From: Pleurotus ostreatus/Saccharomyces cerevisiae fusant
Taxonomy: Eukaryota; Opisthokonta
Length of the DNA stretch: 15,370 nucleotides
NCBI GenBank assembly: GCA_024196135.1
Contig: JAMQCK010000814.1
Location: forward strand, 1 to 15,370
Reading direction: 5' to 3'
Both the position numbers and the translations under genes were made by a program. The notes beneath the pieces were generated by a model. The model was given only the letters and a program-made list of their open reading frames with translations. It made no database searches and had not been told where the DNA came from. Below are positions 1 to 7,709 of this stretch, one piece after another (the stretch's first letter is position 1; each line of letters begins with the position of its first letter).

Positions 1-1175
1 TATCCGCTGCACCAACCTTCTCTCGTCAAGCGCGAGCCTCCTCTGGGCGAGCGCGGGACGAAACGGGTTGAAGGCAGGAAGTAAGTAATATTCTTCGTAA
101 GCGAGTCGGCTAAGGTAGCTAGCGAGTCGTGTCGTCGTACATAACGAACGCGAGGCCACGCGGCCGATCTACGTCTGTCCGAAAGCAGTAGTAATACAAG
201 GGTCGAAAAGGAAAAATAAAACAAGTGCGGAGTGACAAGGTAGGTGGAAGGGGTAGAGGAGTACCTGCCCGGTCTTGAGTTCCCACACGACCAGCGCGCT
301 GCGATTGACGTCGTTCAAGTCGCCAGCGGCAAGGAACTCATGCGGGGGCGTCGCGCTACGAACATAGACGTCAACCAAGTCGATACCCTGCCATGCACTG
401 CGTACTCACCTCTGGTTCGGCGACACCTGAGTCGTCGTGTCGACCACTCCGACCCAATGTTCCACGTTGGACGGTGGCGTAGGCGTGTCCTCAACCACGA
501 GGTCCTTTCCTTTGTCCTTCTTCATGTCCTTTTGCAACTCGTTGTTTTCGTCCGTGCTCGGCGCGTGGTCACCCAAGCCAGTCACCGGTCCGAGCTCGAC
601 CAGCGTGGCATTTGTGCCCGTGTTCGAGTCCGACCCGCCAGATGACACTCTCGTATGCGTGTTTGAGCGGGAAGGGACGACGGTGGCCTCCTCGAATTCA
701 CCGCTTGTCGTGTGATGGCCGTATTCCCATGGTGCCTTGAACTTGTGTCGCCCTTCGTAGTTATAATTATGGACGGGAGGCGGGACTGGTGGCAGAGAGC
801 CGAAAGGAAACGCGAGGTTGTTGGCGAGTGCGACATCTTGAGCGGGAAGGGAGGACTGCTGGAAGCCAGCTTGGCCGGTGAGCTGGCTCTGCGGATCATT
901 GCTGAGCGTGCCGAAGCTCGCCTCATCCCAGCGCTGGTTGTTGCAGACGACTTGTTGCTGTTGGATCTGCAGATGCGCCGTCAGCGCCTATAGATCCTCG
1001 TCGGTGTACTACGTACCCCTGTATACCCATTGTCGAGCATGTTCTGAGAGGCCGACTCTTCGTATCCCCACGCGGCAAAGCCTCCTTCACCGACGCCCTT
1101 CATGAGAGCGTCGAACACCGCCGGGTCGATGATGCCTTCGGAGCTCTGGTGGTTGTAGTTGGTGTTGTTGACCAT
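1..1175 (-). CDS. hypothetical disordered Gln/Ser/Thr-rich protein, spliced, C-terminus off the window
   Basis: Not recognised; no known domain. Exons read 1175-1017, 966-410, 355-265 and probably 168 to the window edge. The introns are 967-1016 (50 nt, GTACGT donor, GCTGACG branch, CAG), 356-409 (54 nt, GTGAGT, GTTGACG, TAG) and 169-264 (GTACTC donor). Phases agree throughout. The ATG at 1173-1175 has A at -3 and G at +4. The protein begins MVNNTNYNHQ, then has an acidic/hydrophobic stretch (IIDPAVFDALMKGVGEGGF), a QQQQ run, a PPVPPPV segment and a charged tract (ELQKDMKKDKGKD). The C-terminal exon is richer in Leu, Tyr and Arg. Low complexity and glutamines would fit a regulatory nuclear protein, but that is inference. 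If the last acceptor is CAG at 175-177, the protein ends at the TAG in 169-171 after ELKTGQT, giving about 270 residues. Confidence 0.75.
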
Positions 1176-1205
1176 GTTGTCGTTCGGATGCTTGATAGAA
1201 AGTAT

Positions 1206-1258
1206 CTGTGCGCGTCGTCAGCGCACGCGTCGAACAAAGACACCGCTAAACCACGCAC
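1206..1258 (-). other. probable 5' leader intron of the left gene
   Basis: On the minus strand a GTGCGT donor (from 1258), a GCTGACG branch-like motif and a CACAG acceptor (ending at 1206) bound 53 nt, the same size as this gene's coding introns. The frame that enters the coding exon hits a stop just upstream of the donor (TAA after HLTKT), so the intron most likely lies in untranslated leader and 1175 is the true start. A second upstream frame is coding-like but does not splice in phase. Confidence 0.45.
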
Positions 1259-2047
1259 CTTCTCGGGTTATGTCTTCGTAAGGTGACTTGAAGCTTGTTG
1301 TTCTCCAATTTCCCGTCGAGTTGAGGGATGCGAAGGGTGGTGTAGAGAAAGAGTCAAAGGTGCAGAGCGAAGACGCGCGTTCGTGGTTGAAGTTTGAACG
1401 GATGGAAATGGAAATGCCCCCGCGACGTGACCTTCACCGGCATCCGCCGAACGCCGCCCCCTGCCCAAGCGCTGCGCGTCCTCGTGCTCTGCCACCCAAG
1501 GAACGCCCTCAAATGCCGTAAGCAGGTCTGAGAAAGCCGTCAGTTATGACTTGAGCCGGTTGGGACAGGCGCGTACCTCAATGGGGCCGGTAGGCGATGG
1601 TTTCGCGTTTCTGGTGCGAGGACCGTCGACTGCACGCAAAGTTGTATATTTGGTGCGTGATTATGAGCCGTCCAATGCCATGAAATATTGTCGTAGGATG
1701 TTGGGAAGCGTACTGACGAAGCTTGGAGGCACGCATCCGCTGTCAAAGGTCGGGAGTTGACAATTTCCCGAGGAACGGCGCTGTGGCATTCTACTGTGGC
1801 ATTCTACCCTGCGACGTGAAAGAGCGGTCGTCGGCTTAGTAGAGCGGTCGTCGAGCGAGTTCTTCATGCCACGGTACATGAAGGGCGTAGCCAAAGTCGC
1901 CGACACCGCACTGTTATATGCGACTGAGCACGGCGTCTATGACCTGGCTGTGCCGTTCACGTAACCTCCACAGCTCCTTCGACTTTGACTAGCTTTATAA
2001 CGCCCACATCTACTGCTTTTGATCAGCACCGCCGTAAACAAAAGGCC
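1259..2047. other. region upstream of the left gene, no firm gene
   Basis: This should hold the promoter of the left gene. One plus-strand open frame (1551-1760) has protein-like composition (for example KVVYLVRDYEPSNAMKY), and a possible intron precedes it (1520-1570), but the phases do not join well. A short direct duplication of ctgtggcattcta lies near 1780-1807, and agagcggtcgtcg repeats near 1820-1855. No known domain was seen. Confidence 0.3.
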
Positions 2048-2095
2048 GTGAGTACGTGAAGCTCGTTCATGAATGGGTCGCTCACAGCATGCCAG

Positions 2096-2589
2096 GAGTC
2101 AACCCTGACCTCGCTCTCACGCCCTTTGTTCCGCGCCGTCAGAGCGTTCCTGCAGCATGCGAGATCGCAACACCCTGAGTTCCTCCTCATGCCACTCAGC
2201 TCAGCCCCTCTGCGGTGTGCGCAGGGCACGACGCTCGCCAGCCCAGTTGGACAGAGCCACCGCCCGCGCCCGGGGCAACCCCGCTGTACGACAGACGCCA
2301 GAGCACAGTTCGACCCGCACCGAGCATCTTGGGATTGGAGGTGAGCACGCGCATCTTGGGATCCGAGATGAGCTCGCGATCCTGTGATCTCGACGATACC
2401 CTTACCTCTCTCTGCAGGACCAGAACTTTGCCTCATGCGGTGCCACAGCCTCAGCGTTCACCGAGCGCAGGATCCACGACGGACAAACTGCTACGAATGC
2501 CGCGCCCGGACAATCCGCTTCCCCGCGATAGCAGAAGGTTGCACAAGAAGCCCGGCAGCGCATCCAGCACTAGCCGGCAGCGCATCTAG
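2096..2589 (+). CDS. candidate exons of an unrecognised plus-strand gene
   Basis: Two exons, 2096-2340 and 2418-2589, are framed by fungal-type introns: 2048-2095 (48 nt, GTGAGT, CGCTCAC branch, CCAG) and 2341-2417 (77 nt, GTGAGC, CTTAC, TGCAG). Phases match: the first exon enters in phase 0 and leaves in phase 2, and the second completes that codon and stays open to a TAG at 2587-2589. The product would be an Arg/Ser/Pro-rich chain (LSRPLFRAVRAFLQHA early, TDKLLRMPRPDNPLPRDSRR later). The last residues fall in a 22-nt tandem repeat, so the stop may result from repeat expansion. No start codon exon could be fixed and no family was recognised. Other frames are also open here, so this may be chance. 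Confidence 0.25.
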
Positions 2590-2625
2590 TACTAGCCGGC
2601 AGTGCATCCAGTACTAGCCTGCATG
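2552..2625 (+). repeat. tandem repeat, 22-nt unit, about 3.3 copies
   Basis: Three full units begin at 2552, 2574 and 2596. Each starts ccggcag and ends in ag after cgcatc..gta/ctag. They differ at one to three positions, and a partial fourth unit follows. In one frame the unit supplies a TAG stop. Confidence 0.85.
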
Positions 2626-2697
2626 CCGAAGGTGAGTACGCGTAGTGCATGGGATAGAACCAGTGGCTCACCGACTCGCAAGCCGCCTTTGCCACAG

Positions 2698-3603
2698 CGT
2701 CCTATCCTCTATCGCCCACGCAAGATCCCCTCGCACCCACGAAGGCGCATCATTTGCCCATACGACGAGGCTTCCGCACACTGCCGGGCGACAAGTCTAT
2801 GCGGCGCCAGCACGCCAACGACCTTGCCCTTCAGGAGAGAGAAGCGCCGTCTTCTCGTTGCCACCGCCCACAAGAAGATGGTGCTGAAAATCTCGCACCC
2901 TGCCGCGCACGCATCAGCGGTGAAGTTCGGCCGTCCTACGCAAACTGGAAGTCAACGCAGTCCACTGCCCACCCGCAGCTTCGACGTACCTTTGACACGC
3001 AGAGACTGCAGAACATTTGAAGGCGCCGTGCGTATCTCACATCGGAAGATACACACGCTCAAGACGAGGCGTATTCTGCGCACACAGGTCAGTAAGGGAA
3101 TTACGCGAAGAACCGGAAGAGCTTACATATTGTCGTCTCTAGCTATTATGAAGACGGCATCTGACAACGTTCGGTCAAAATGAATGCCACAGCAACGCGA
3201 TGGAGACTCACAAACTCGTCTGACGCTCGCATGTTTGTACGCAGAGGCGTATCGAATCAGCATTGCCATTCTACATCGAGCCCCACTCGTGGGTGAGCAG
3301 CCCCAAGGCGCCCATAGTACGCTCGTCGTGGATGCTGACCAAAAGAGTTCGCAGCCCGACAATCCTCCTTTACAACATGCATCAAGCCATCCCACACAAA
3401 CACAACCGAAGGCTTTGAGGCAAAAAGAAGCTTTTCATTTCGTCAGGTGAGTATAACTACTCACCTACCTATAGGCACCGCAACGACGAGCTGACACGTT
3501 CAGTCTAAGACCCGCGCCTTGCGCATACCCAAGGTCAGGGCGGTCCGCCCACCGCATCGTTCTACTAGCCGGACCGCCGCCTCGTCCGTCAGACGAGGCG
3601 TAG
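2698..3603 (+). CDS. candidate three-exon plus-strand gene, product unknown
   Basis: Exons are 2698-3087, 3193-3446 and 3504-3603. The bounding introns are 2632-2697 (66 nt, GTGAGTACG, GGCTCAC, CCACAG), 3088-3192 (GTCAGT donor, CATCTGAC, CCACAG) and 3447-3503 (57 nt, GTGAGT, GAGCTGACA, TTCAG). All three joins keep phase (0, 0, 2), and the last exon stops at TAG 3601-3603, giving about 247 residues. The middle exon is the most protein-like (LTLACLYAEAYRISIAILH, then a polar tail). The first is very basic. If the gene starts at ATG 2623, exon 1 encodes only three residues, which is unusual, so a missing upstream exon is possible. No domain was recognised. The third intron is strong; the second has a weak donor. 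Confidence 0.35.
3445..3466. repeat. perfect inverted repeat, 9-bp arms, splice-donor-like on both strands
   Basis: Arm AGGTGAGTA (3445-3453), loop taac, arm TACTCACCT (3458-3466). Each strand reads AG|GTGAGTA, an ideal fungal 5' splice site. On the plus strand this is the donor of intron 3447-3503. Confidence 0.9.
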
Positions 3604-3610
3604 CAGTCTA

Positions 3611-4525
3611 TCAGCCGTCCAGAGGACCACACCCATGCTCGCTCGACCTCCCGCAGCATTCTCTTCGTCCACTTACCCATCGCGTCCCTGCGACGCTACG
3701 GCCCGCACAGGGCGCGCACCACATCCCGTTCAAGCGCCCGCCCCGCTTGAGGTCTCCGCCGATATTAACATAAATGTCAGTCCTCGGATAGAGATAGGCC
3801 TGTCCAGCTTCGTAGGTCCGTTGAGAGCCTACGACGACGCGTAAGCCGACGAAGGACGGGCATGCACACCCGATTCCAGTGGTCCTGAACACATCAACAG
3901 CATGCACATACACTCGAAAGCGCATATAATCGAACTCGGAGGGACGAGAACATATAGACGCCACCTCGCAGCACACCCGCGCGCAGGCCCAGCAACATAG
4001 ACCGACGACGACTCGGATTGCGCAGGCACGAAGGTGCGGCGCGCGCGATCGAAGCTGCCAGGCTCTGGTGACGTCGATGCCGACCTCGGTTCGTCATGGT
4101 ATCGATGTGCCAGATAGCCTCGTCGACTGAGAGGGCGCGAAGTGCGCCATCGGGTAGGTGCTCGAGGCACGTCCTTGGAATGCCATCGGAGCCAACGCGG
4201 GGAGCGCTCGCGAGGGCCGTTCCCGCATGTTGACATAGCGCGCCGCGCCTGGGACAGGCACGGGTACGCGTCGAGACTCGAGCCAGACGCGTGAAGCGAT
4301 ATGCGCGAGGGAGAGCGGCGTCGTTGTCATGCTCTGGGATATGTGCTTCGAGGTCGGCCATTCCGCGGTCGACGCCGGAGTCGAGCAGGTCCCTTCAGAG
4401 CGCTCTTGGCCGCGCATTAGTGCGTAACACGGCGGGACTTGCGCGTTCAGGACGGGAAGATGCATGGATCGTGCAGAGGGCACGTCGACCATATGGCAGT
4501 GAGCCGCATGCGTGGGCATAGCCAA
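3611..4525 (-). pseudogene. candidate decayed minus-strand ORF with one in-frame TGA
   Basis: One minus-strand frame is open from 4525 to a TGA at 4094-4096 and again from there to 3611, so about 300 codons contain a single stop. The downstream part is strikingly protein-like (PSEFDYMRFRVYVHAVDVF, then YEAGQAYLYPRTDIYVNIGG) with C-ending codons such as GTC GGC ATC GAC GTC ACC just after the stop. The upstream part is Ser/Thr/Pro-rich. No canonical intron removes the TGA. Another minus frame is open for 155 codons from ATG 4361 (MADLEAHIPEHDNDAALPRA), so frame choice is uncertain. The family is not recognised. It could be a dead gene, a transposon fragment, or chance. Confidence 0.25.
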
Positions 4526-4700
4526 CTCTGGTCAGCGATTTGGGCCAGGGATCACCAAGGCGACGCGTCGAGGGCTTCGAGGGGATGCACCCTCCGGTCT
4601 TGAGCCCGGCTCGCTCTACCTGGCGTCGCGGGTCTCATCCCTCGGCATCGCGAATCGCGTCCTCAGCTTCGCTAGGCGTCCTTCGCAGTCGCAGGTAACG

Positions 4701-4796
4701 CCCTCTGTCACTGTCAGGCGCGCGCCCTCCGTCACTGCCAGGCGCGCACCCTCCGTTACTGCCAGTCGCGCGCCCTCCGTCACTGCCAGTCGCGCG
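4701..4796 (+). repeat. tandem repeat, 24-nt unit, 4 copies
   Basis: Units start at 4701, 4725, 4749 and 4773. Each begins ccctcyg and contains cactg(c/t)cag followed by a gcgcgc tract. A flanking imperfect duplication (gttgctgacgccccctcctt versus gttgccgacgccccctcctt) follows at about 4806-4880. Confidence 0.9.
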
Positions 4797-4899
4797 CCCC
4801 CGCGTCGTTGCTGACGCCCCCTCCTTCTCCGGCGCCGCCAGCAGCGCCTCCCTGGACTCGTTGCCGACGCCCCCTCCTTCTTGACAGCGTCACCAACAG

Positions 4900-4975
4900 A
4901 GCTGATCGCGTTCCCGACGAAGCTGATCGCGTTCCCGATGCAGCATACGCGTTCCCGATGGAGCATACGCGTCCT
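4900..4975 (+). repeat. tandem repeat, 20-21-nt unit, about 3.7 copies
   Basis: Units begin at 4900, 4921, 4942 and 4962. The shared core is cgcgttcccga. The first two start agctgat and the last two agcatac. Confidence 0.85.
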
Positions 4976-4983
4976 CGGGGAAG

Positions 4984-5117
4984 CTTGTCATCTTCCCTCG
5001 AGGAAACTAGTCATCTTCCCTCGAGGGAACTAGTCATCTTCCCTCGGGGAAACTTGACATCTTCCGTCGAGGAAACTTGTCATCTTCCCTCGAGGAAACA
5101 ACTCATCTTCCCTGAAA
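4984..5117 (+). repeat. tandem repeat, 23-nt unit, about 5.8 copies, each with a palindrome
   Basis: Five full units (4984, 5007, 5030, 5053, 5076) plus a partial sixth. Each carries catcttccctcgaggaaa or a one-base variant. The centre ttccctcgagggaa of unit two is a perfect 14-nt palindrome, so each unit can fold into a small cruciform or hairpin. Confidence 0.92.
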
Positions 5118-5389
5118 TTCAACGGCCGTCGCTAGTGCGTCTCCTTGAGCCTACGCCACCGTGCACTAAGGTCATAAAGCCTGCCCACCCCGGCGTCCAG
5201 TTCGTGAAGCCGGCTCGCGTAGAGCGCGCCGGGCTCACGAAGCATGCGCGCACCTAGCTTATGAAGAGCGTAGGTACGGATGGTTCTCTTGTGCGCGGAA
5301 GGCGAGGGGAGAGGTCCGTCGACGCGGAAGGGAGGGTCCGTCGACGAAGGCCGACTCTTGCATGGTGCGAGTGGTGGTCATGCTGGAGC
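5118..5389. other. short stretch between arrays, nothing identified
   Basis: GC-rich sequence with no convincing gene or intron. It contains minor direct repeats (ggtccgtcgacg at about 5306 and 5335). Plus-strand open frames here extend from the neighbouring arrays and show no domain. Confidence 0.4.
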
Positions 5390-5528
5390 GCGAGTGCCGA
5401 GTGCCGAGTCTGACTCGAGGGCGAGTGCCGAATCTGACTCGAAAGCGAGTGCCGAATCTGACGCGCGAGGGCGAGTACCGAATCTGACGCGCGAGGGCGA
5501 GTACCAATTCTGACTCGAGGGCGAGTGT
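5390..5528 (+). repeat. tandem repeat, 24-26-nt unit, about 5 copies
   Basis: The motif gcgagtgccgaatctgac, with small variants, recurs at about 5421, 5445, 5471, 5497 and 5521 after a degenerate leading copy. The spacing alternates between 24 and 26 nt because some copies carry an extra cg. Confidence 0.85.
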
Positions 5529-5599
5529 TTAGAGTCAAGCATCGCGGCGGACGGGATGGCTTGCTCGAGGGCACGAACCGACTCTTCCTCGAGCGCAGG

Positions 5600-5698
5600 C
5601 GCAGTGTCGACGCGGATGGGCGGGCGCAGTGTCGATGCGGATGCTGGTACAGCGTTGACGCGGATGCCCAGGTACAGTGTCGACGCAAATGCTTGCGC
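5600..5698 (+). repeat. tandem repeat, about 25-nt unit, 4 copies
   Basis: cagtgtcgacgcggatg or close variants start at about 5602, 5627, 5650 and 5675. The copies are more diverged than in neighbouring arrays, including one two-base length change. Confidence 0.8.
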
Positions 5699-5728
5699 CA
5701 GGATCCCAGCATCCACTTGACATGGCTG

Positions 5729-6613
5729 TCAGTGTACGCTGGCGTCGATGTAGGTGATCATTGGCGTCGACGTAGGTGATCGTTGGCGTCGACGTAGGGA
5801 AACATTGGCGTCGACGTAGGGAAACATTGGCGTGGCTGGTCGCGGTCGCTCGCATTGCAGGCCGCGGTCGCTCGCATTGCAGGCTGCGGTCGCCCGCATT
5901 GCTGGTCGCGGTCGCCCGCATTGCAGGCCGCGGTCGCTCGCGTGGTCAGTCGTTCCCGACGTCGCTGGTGGTCCCCGACGTCGCCCATTGCGTCTTCCTT
6001 GCGTTGCGGACCACGCTCCCCACAGCTCCCCTGGTTCGCAGCTCGGGTAACGGCTGAGGAACGCGGCGACTGTCCTGCTGAACGCGGCGACTGACCTGCT
6101 GAACGGGGCGACGGACCTGCTGAACGCGGCGACTGACCCGCTGAACGCGGCGATTGCCCTGCTCTTCGCGAGGACGCGTGCGCACGTCGAGCCAGAGAAG
6201 CCTGCGCGTGTCGGGTTGGACAGTTCTACGCGCGCGGGGTTGAGGATTCTACGCGCGTCGAGCTCGTGAAGGATGTCTGCATCGAGCTCGTTTGCCTCGG
6301 TCTCCAAAGACGAGGGAAGGGACACCCGTGAGGGCCTTGCTATTGGGAGGGGTATGTGCCGCGGCGTGGTCTTGCTCGAGGATGGGTTGCGCAGTCTTCT
6401 CGCACCGGGACAGGGTGTGATCTGGCTTGAGGACGAGACGCGCCGCTCCCTGGAACGGGGAGGGGGCGCACCGGTCTCTGGCTCGGGGAGGGGACGCGGC
6501 GCGGTCTTGCTCGGGGACGGGACGCGCCGCTCTCTGGCTTGAGGAGGGGAGGCGCCGCTCTCTGGTTCGGGGACGAGACGCGCCGCTCTCTGGCTCGAGG
6601 GGATTGAAGGGGA
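5729..6613 (-). CDS. long minus-strand open frame running through three tandem arrays
   Basis: This is the longest uninterrupted frame noticed in the window: 294 codons from just after a TGA (6614-6616) to a stop at 5729-5731. It has no ATG in its first 95 codons; the first usable start-like codon is GTG at 6325, so a real gene would need an upstream exon. Residues after 6325 look coding (SLETEANELDADILHELDAR) with C/G-ending codons, then a 7-residue repeat (AAFSRSV, from the 21-nt array), then Arg/Cys-rich repeats from the 22-nt arrays. The upstream part is Pro/Arg/Ser-rich. No known domain. Adjacent frames are also stop-poor in this GC-rich repeat DNA, so it could be fortuitous. Confidence 0.3.
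   Translation of the reverse strand, partial: SPSIPSSQRAARLVPEPESGASPPQARERRVPSPSKTAPRPLPEPETGAPPPRSRERRVSSSSQITPCPGARRLRNPSSSKTTPRHIPLPIARPSRVSLPSSLETEANELDADILHELDARRILNPARVELSNPTRAGFSGSTCARVLAKSRAIAAFSGSVAAFSRSVAPFSRSVAAFSRTVAAFLSRYPSCEPGELWGAWSATQGRRNGRRRGPPATSGTTDHASDRGLQCGRPRPAMRATAACNASDRGLQCERPRPATPMFPYVDANVSLRRRQRSPTSTPMITYIDASVH
5741..5828 (+). repeat. tandem repeat, 22-nt unit, 4 copies
   Basis: Units at 5741, 5763, 5785 and 5807 all begin ggcgtcgaygtagg. The first two end gtgatcat or gtgatcgt plus t, and the last two are identical and end gaaacatt. Confidence 0.93.
5838..5948 (+). repeat. second 22-nt tandem repeat, about 5 copies, abutting the first
   Basis: Units at 5838, 5860, 5882 and 5904 plus a variant copy from 5926 share cggtcgcycgcattgc. 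The period equals that of the array ending 9 bases upstream although the unit sequence differs. Confidence 0.92.
6059..6163 (+). repeat. tandem repeat, 21-nt unit, 5 copies
   Basis: Five units (6059, 6080, 6101, 6122, 6143) begin gaacgsggcga and end cctgct or ccgct. As 21 nt is a multiple of three, every frame gives a heptapeptide repeat. In the long minus-strand frame it is AAFSRSV, and in another minus frame VQQVSRR. Confidence 0.93.
6365..6600 (+). repeat. degenerate repeat region, about 30-nt units
   Basis: Variants of gacgcgccgctctctggctt recur at irregular spacing of about 30 nt, interleaved with cttgctcggggacg. Copy boundaries are blurred, suggesting an older array than its neighbours. 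Confidence 0.6.
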
Positions 6614-6641
6614 TCAAGACGATGATGTTGAAGGTTGTCTT

Positions 6642-6738
6642 GAGGGATGAGGGCGAGTGTTGAGGATGACGGTGAGTGTTGAGGATGAGGGCGAGTGTTG
6701 AGGGATGACGGCGAGTGTTGAGAATGACGGTGAGTGCT
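6642..6738 (+). repeat. tandem repeat, 19-20-nt unit, 5 copies
   Basis: Units start at 6642, 6662, 6681, 6700 and 6720. Each begins gagg(g)atga and ends gagtgtt or gagtgct. Copies alternate between ggc and ggt in the middle. Confidence 0.9.
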
Positions 6739-6748
6739 GAGACGTGTT

Positions 6749-6955
6749 CTATTGTCCGAGCTCGACGCGTGAGCTAACCGAGTTTCCAGCATCATCTTCA
6801 AGCCTGAAGAGACGCGTCAGCCAATGTTCAATCGTCATACGCAGTCCACGCACCGTTGTCCTTATTGTCTTTCGGCCCGCTGCTATGTCCTCCCTCGTCA
6901 ACTCCGCTAGCCGCACTGTGATCGTCGTGGTGTTGGTCTCAATCGACTTCGCCAA
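6749..6955 (-). CDS. candidate minus-strand fragment, charged helical peptide
   Basis: A minus frame to a TAG at 6749-6751 reads like folded protein: AKSIETNTTTITVRLAELT, then REDIAAGRKTIRTTVRGL, then IEHWLTRLFRLEDDAG. The mix of Leu, Glu, Arg and Thr suggests amphipathic helices. The plus-strand frame opposite is a hydrophobic shadow. The frame opens with TTG, and a TGA precedes it, beyond which the same frame continues (SLATLEDDD). It therefore looks like one exon of a gene or a remnant broken by one stop. Family not recognised. Confidence 0.3.
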   Translation of the reverse strand: MAKSIETNTTTITVRLAELTREDIAAGRKTIRTTVRGLRMTIEHWLTRLFRLEDDAGNSVSSRVELGQ

Positions 6956-7625
6956 CGTAGACCGTCAATCGTCGTCCTCCAAGGTCGCCAGCGAAAAGCT
7001 TCCGCGTTTCCAGCCGATCCGTCGCCAGGTTCGACTGCGTTGTGCATTACGGGGTAGGCCCTCCGCGACCGTAGTCCACAGGTCCGTGTCTGCGCTTTCT
7101 TCTCCTCAACTGGCTCGCTGACCAGATAACCATCGACCGGTTGACCTCCCTCCCTCGATCCTTGCCTAACGAGGTAGGATCGCCGTCGTCAAGGTGATGA
7201 GGAGAAGCCCGAGGCTGTGCCCTTGTATTCCTCCGCGCTCGGAAGGGTTAGGGCCAGCGTCCGGGGTAAGCTGAGCTCTCCAGACTGCGCTCGCTCGGAG
7301 GGATGGAGGACCGCATGGGTATGTCGAACACAAGGCAAGCTGATTGTAGTCCAGATCCACGCACAGACGCCTAACAAGGAAGGTAGACGGGATATCTGCA
7401 GGGTTTAGAGCCTCGGCGTGGTGATGAGGGTGGGCTCATGTACCGGGAGCACATTGGGATCGCGGACGGAGCGCGCTCGGAGGTCGGCTTTCCGGACAAG
7501 ACATCCCGGACTGCGATCGCCTGATTTTGACTTATGGGCCTAGCGGAATGGTCCGGTGGCGAAGTCGAACAGCAGGTTGTGAACGAGGTTCTGCTCGCCG
7601 AAAGGTCTTCATGAACTCAAAAATG
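6956..7625. other. no firm feature
   Basis: Moderately GC-rich sequence without tandem arrays. Short protein-like plus-strand stretches occur (LLNWLADQITIDRLTSL ending near 7170, and AVPLYSSALGRVRASVRGKL near 7213-7270) but without convincing splice joins or starts. No RNA gene was recognised. Confidence 0.3.
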
Positions 7626-7706
7626 GGAGAAAATAGTGGTATATTGTATATAGAGCCTACTACATTGTGTAGGAGCAATGAAAACCAATGGCACATATTT
7701 TTCTCC
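7626..7706. repeat. AT-rich imperfect hairpin, about 81 nt
   Basis: The outer arms ggagaaaata (7626-7635) and tatttttctcc (7696-7706) pair, followed by gtg/cac. A central stem CCTAC/GTAGG encloses tacattgt. The segment is far more AT-rich than its surroundings. It could be a tiny MITE relic, a small RNA precursor or a chance fold. Confidence 0.5.
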
Positions 7707-7709
7707 GCC

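Noticed and set aside
2602..3183. Single 193-codon plus-strand ORF as an unspliced gene
   Set aside because: It starts at GTG, and its frame reads through a 66-nt consensus intron only because 66 is a multiple of three. The spliced reading of 2698-3603 is preferred.
6749..7121. 125-codon plus-strand ORF rich in Ser, Val and Arg
   Set aside because: Typical antisense shadow of the charged minus-strand peptide.
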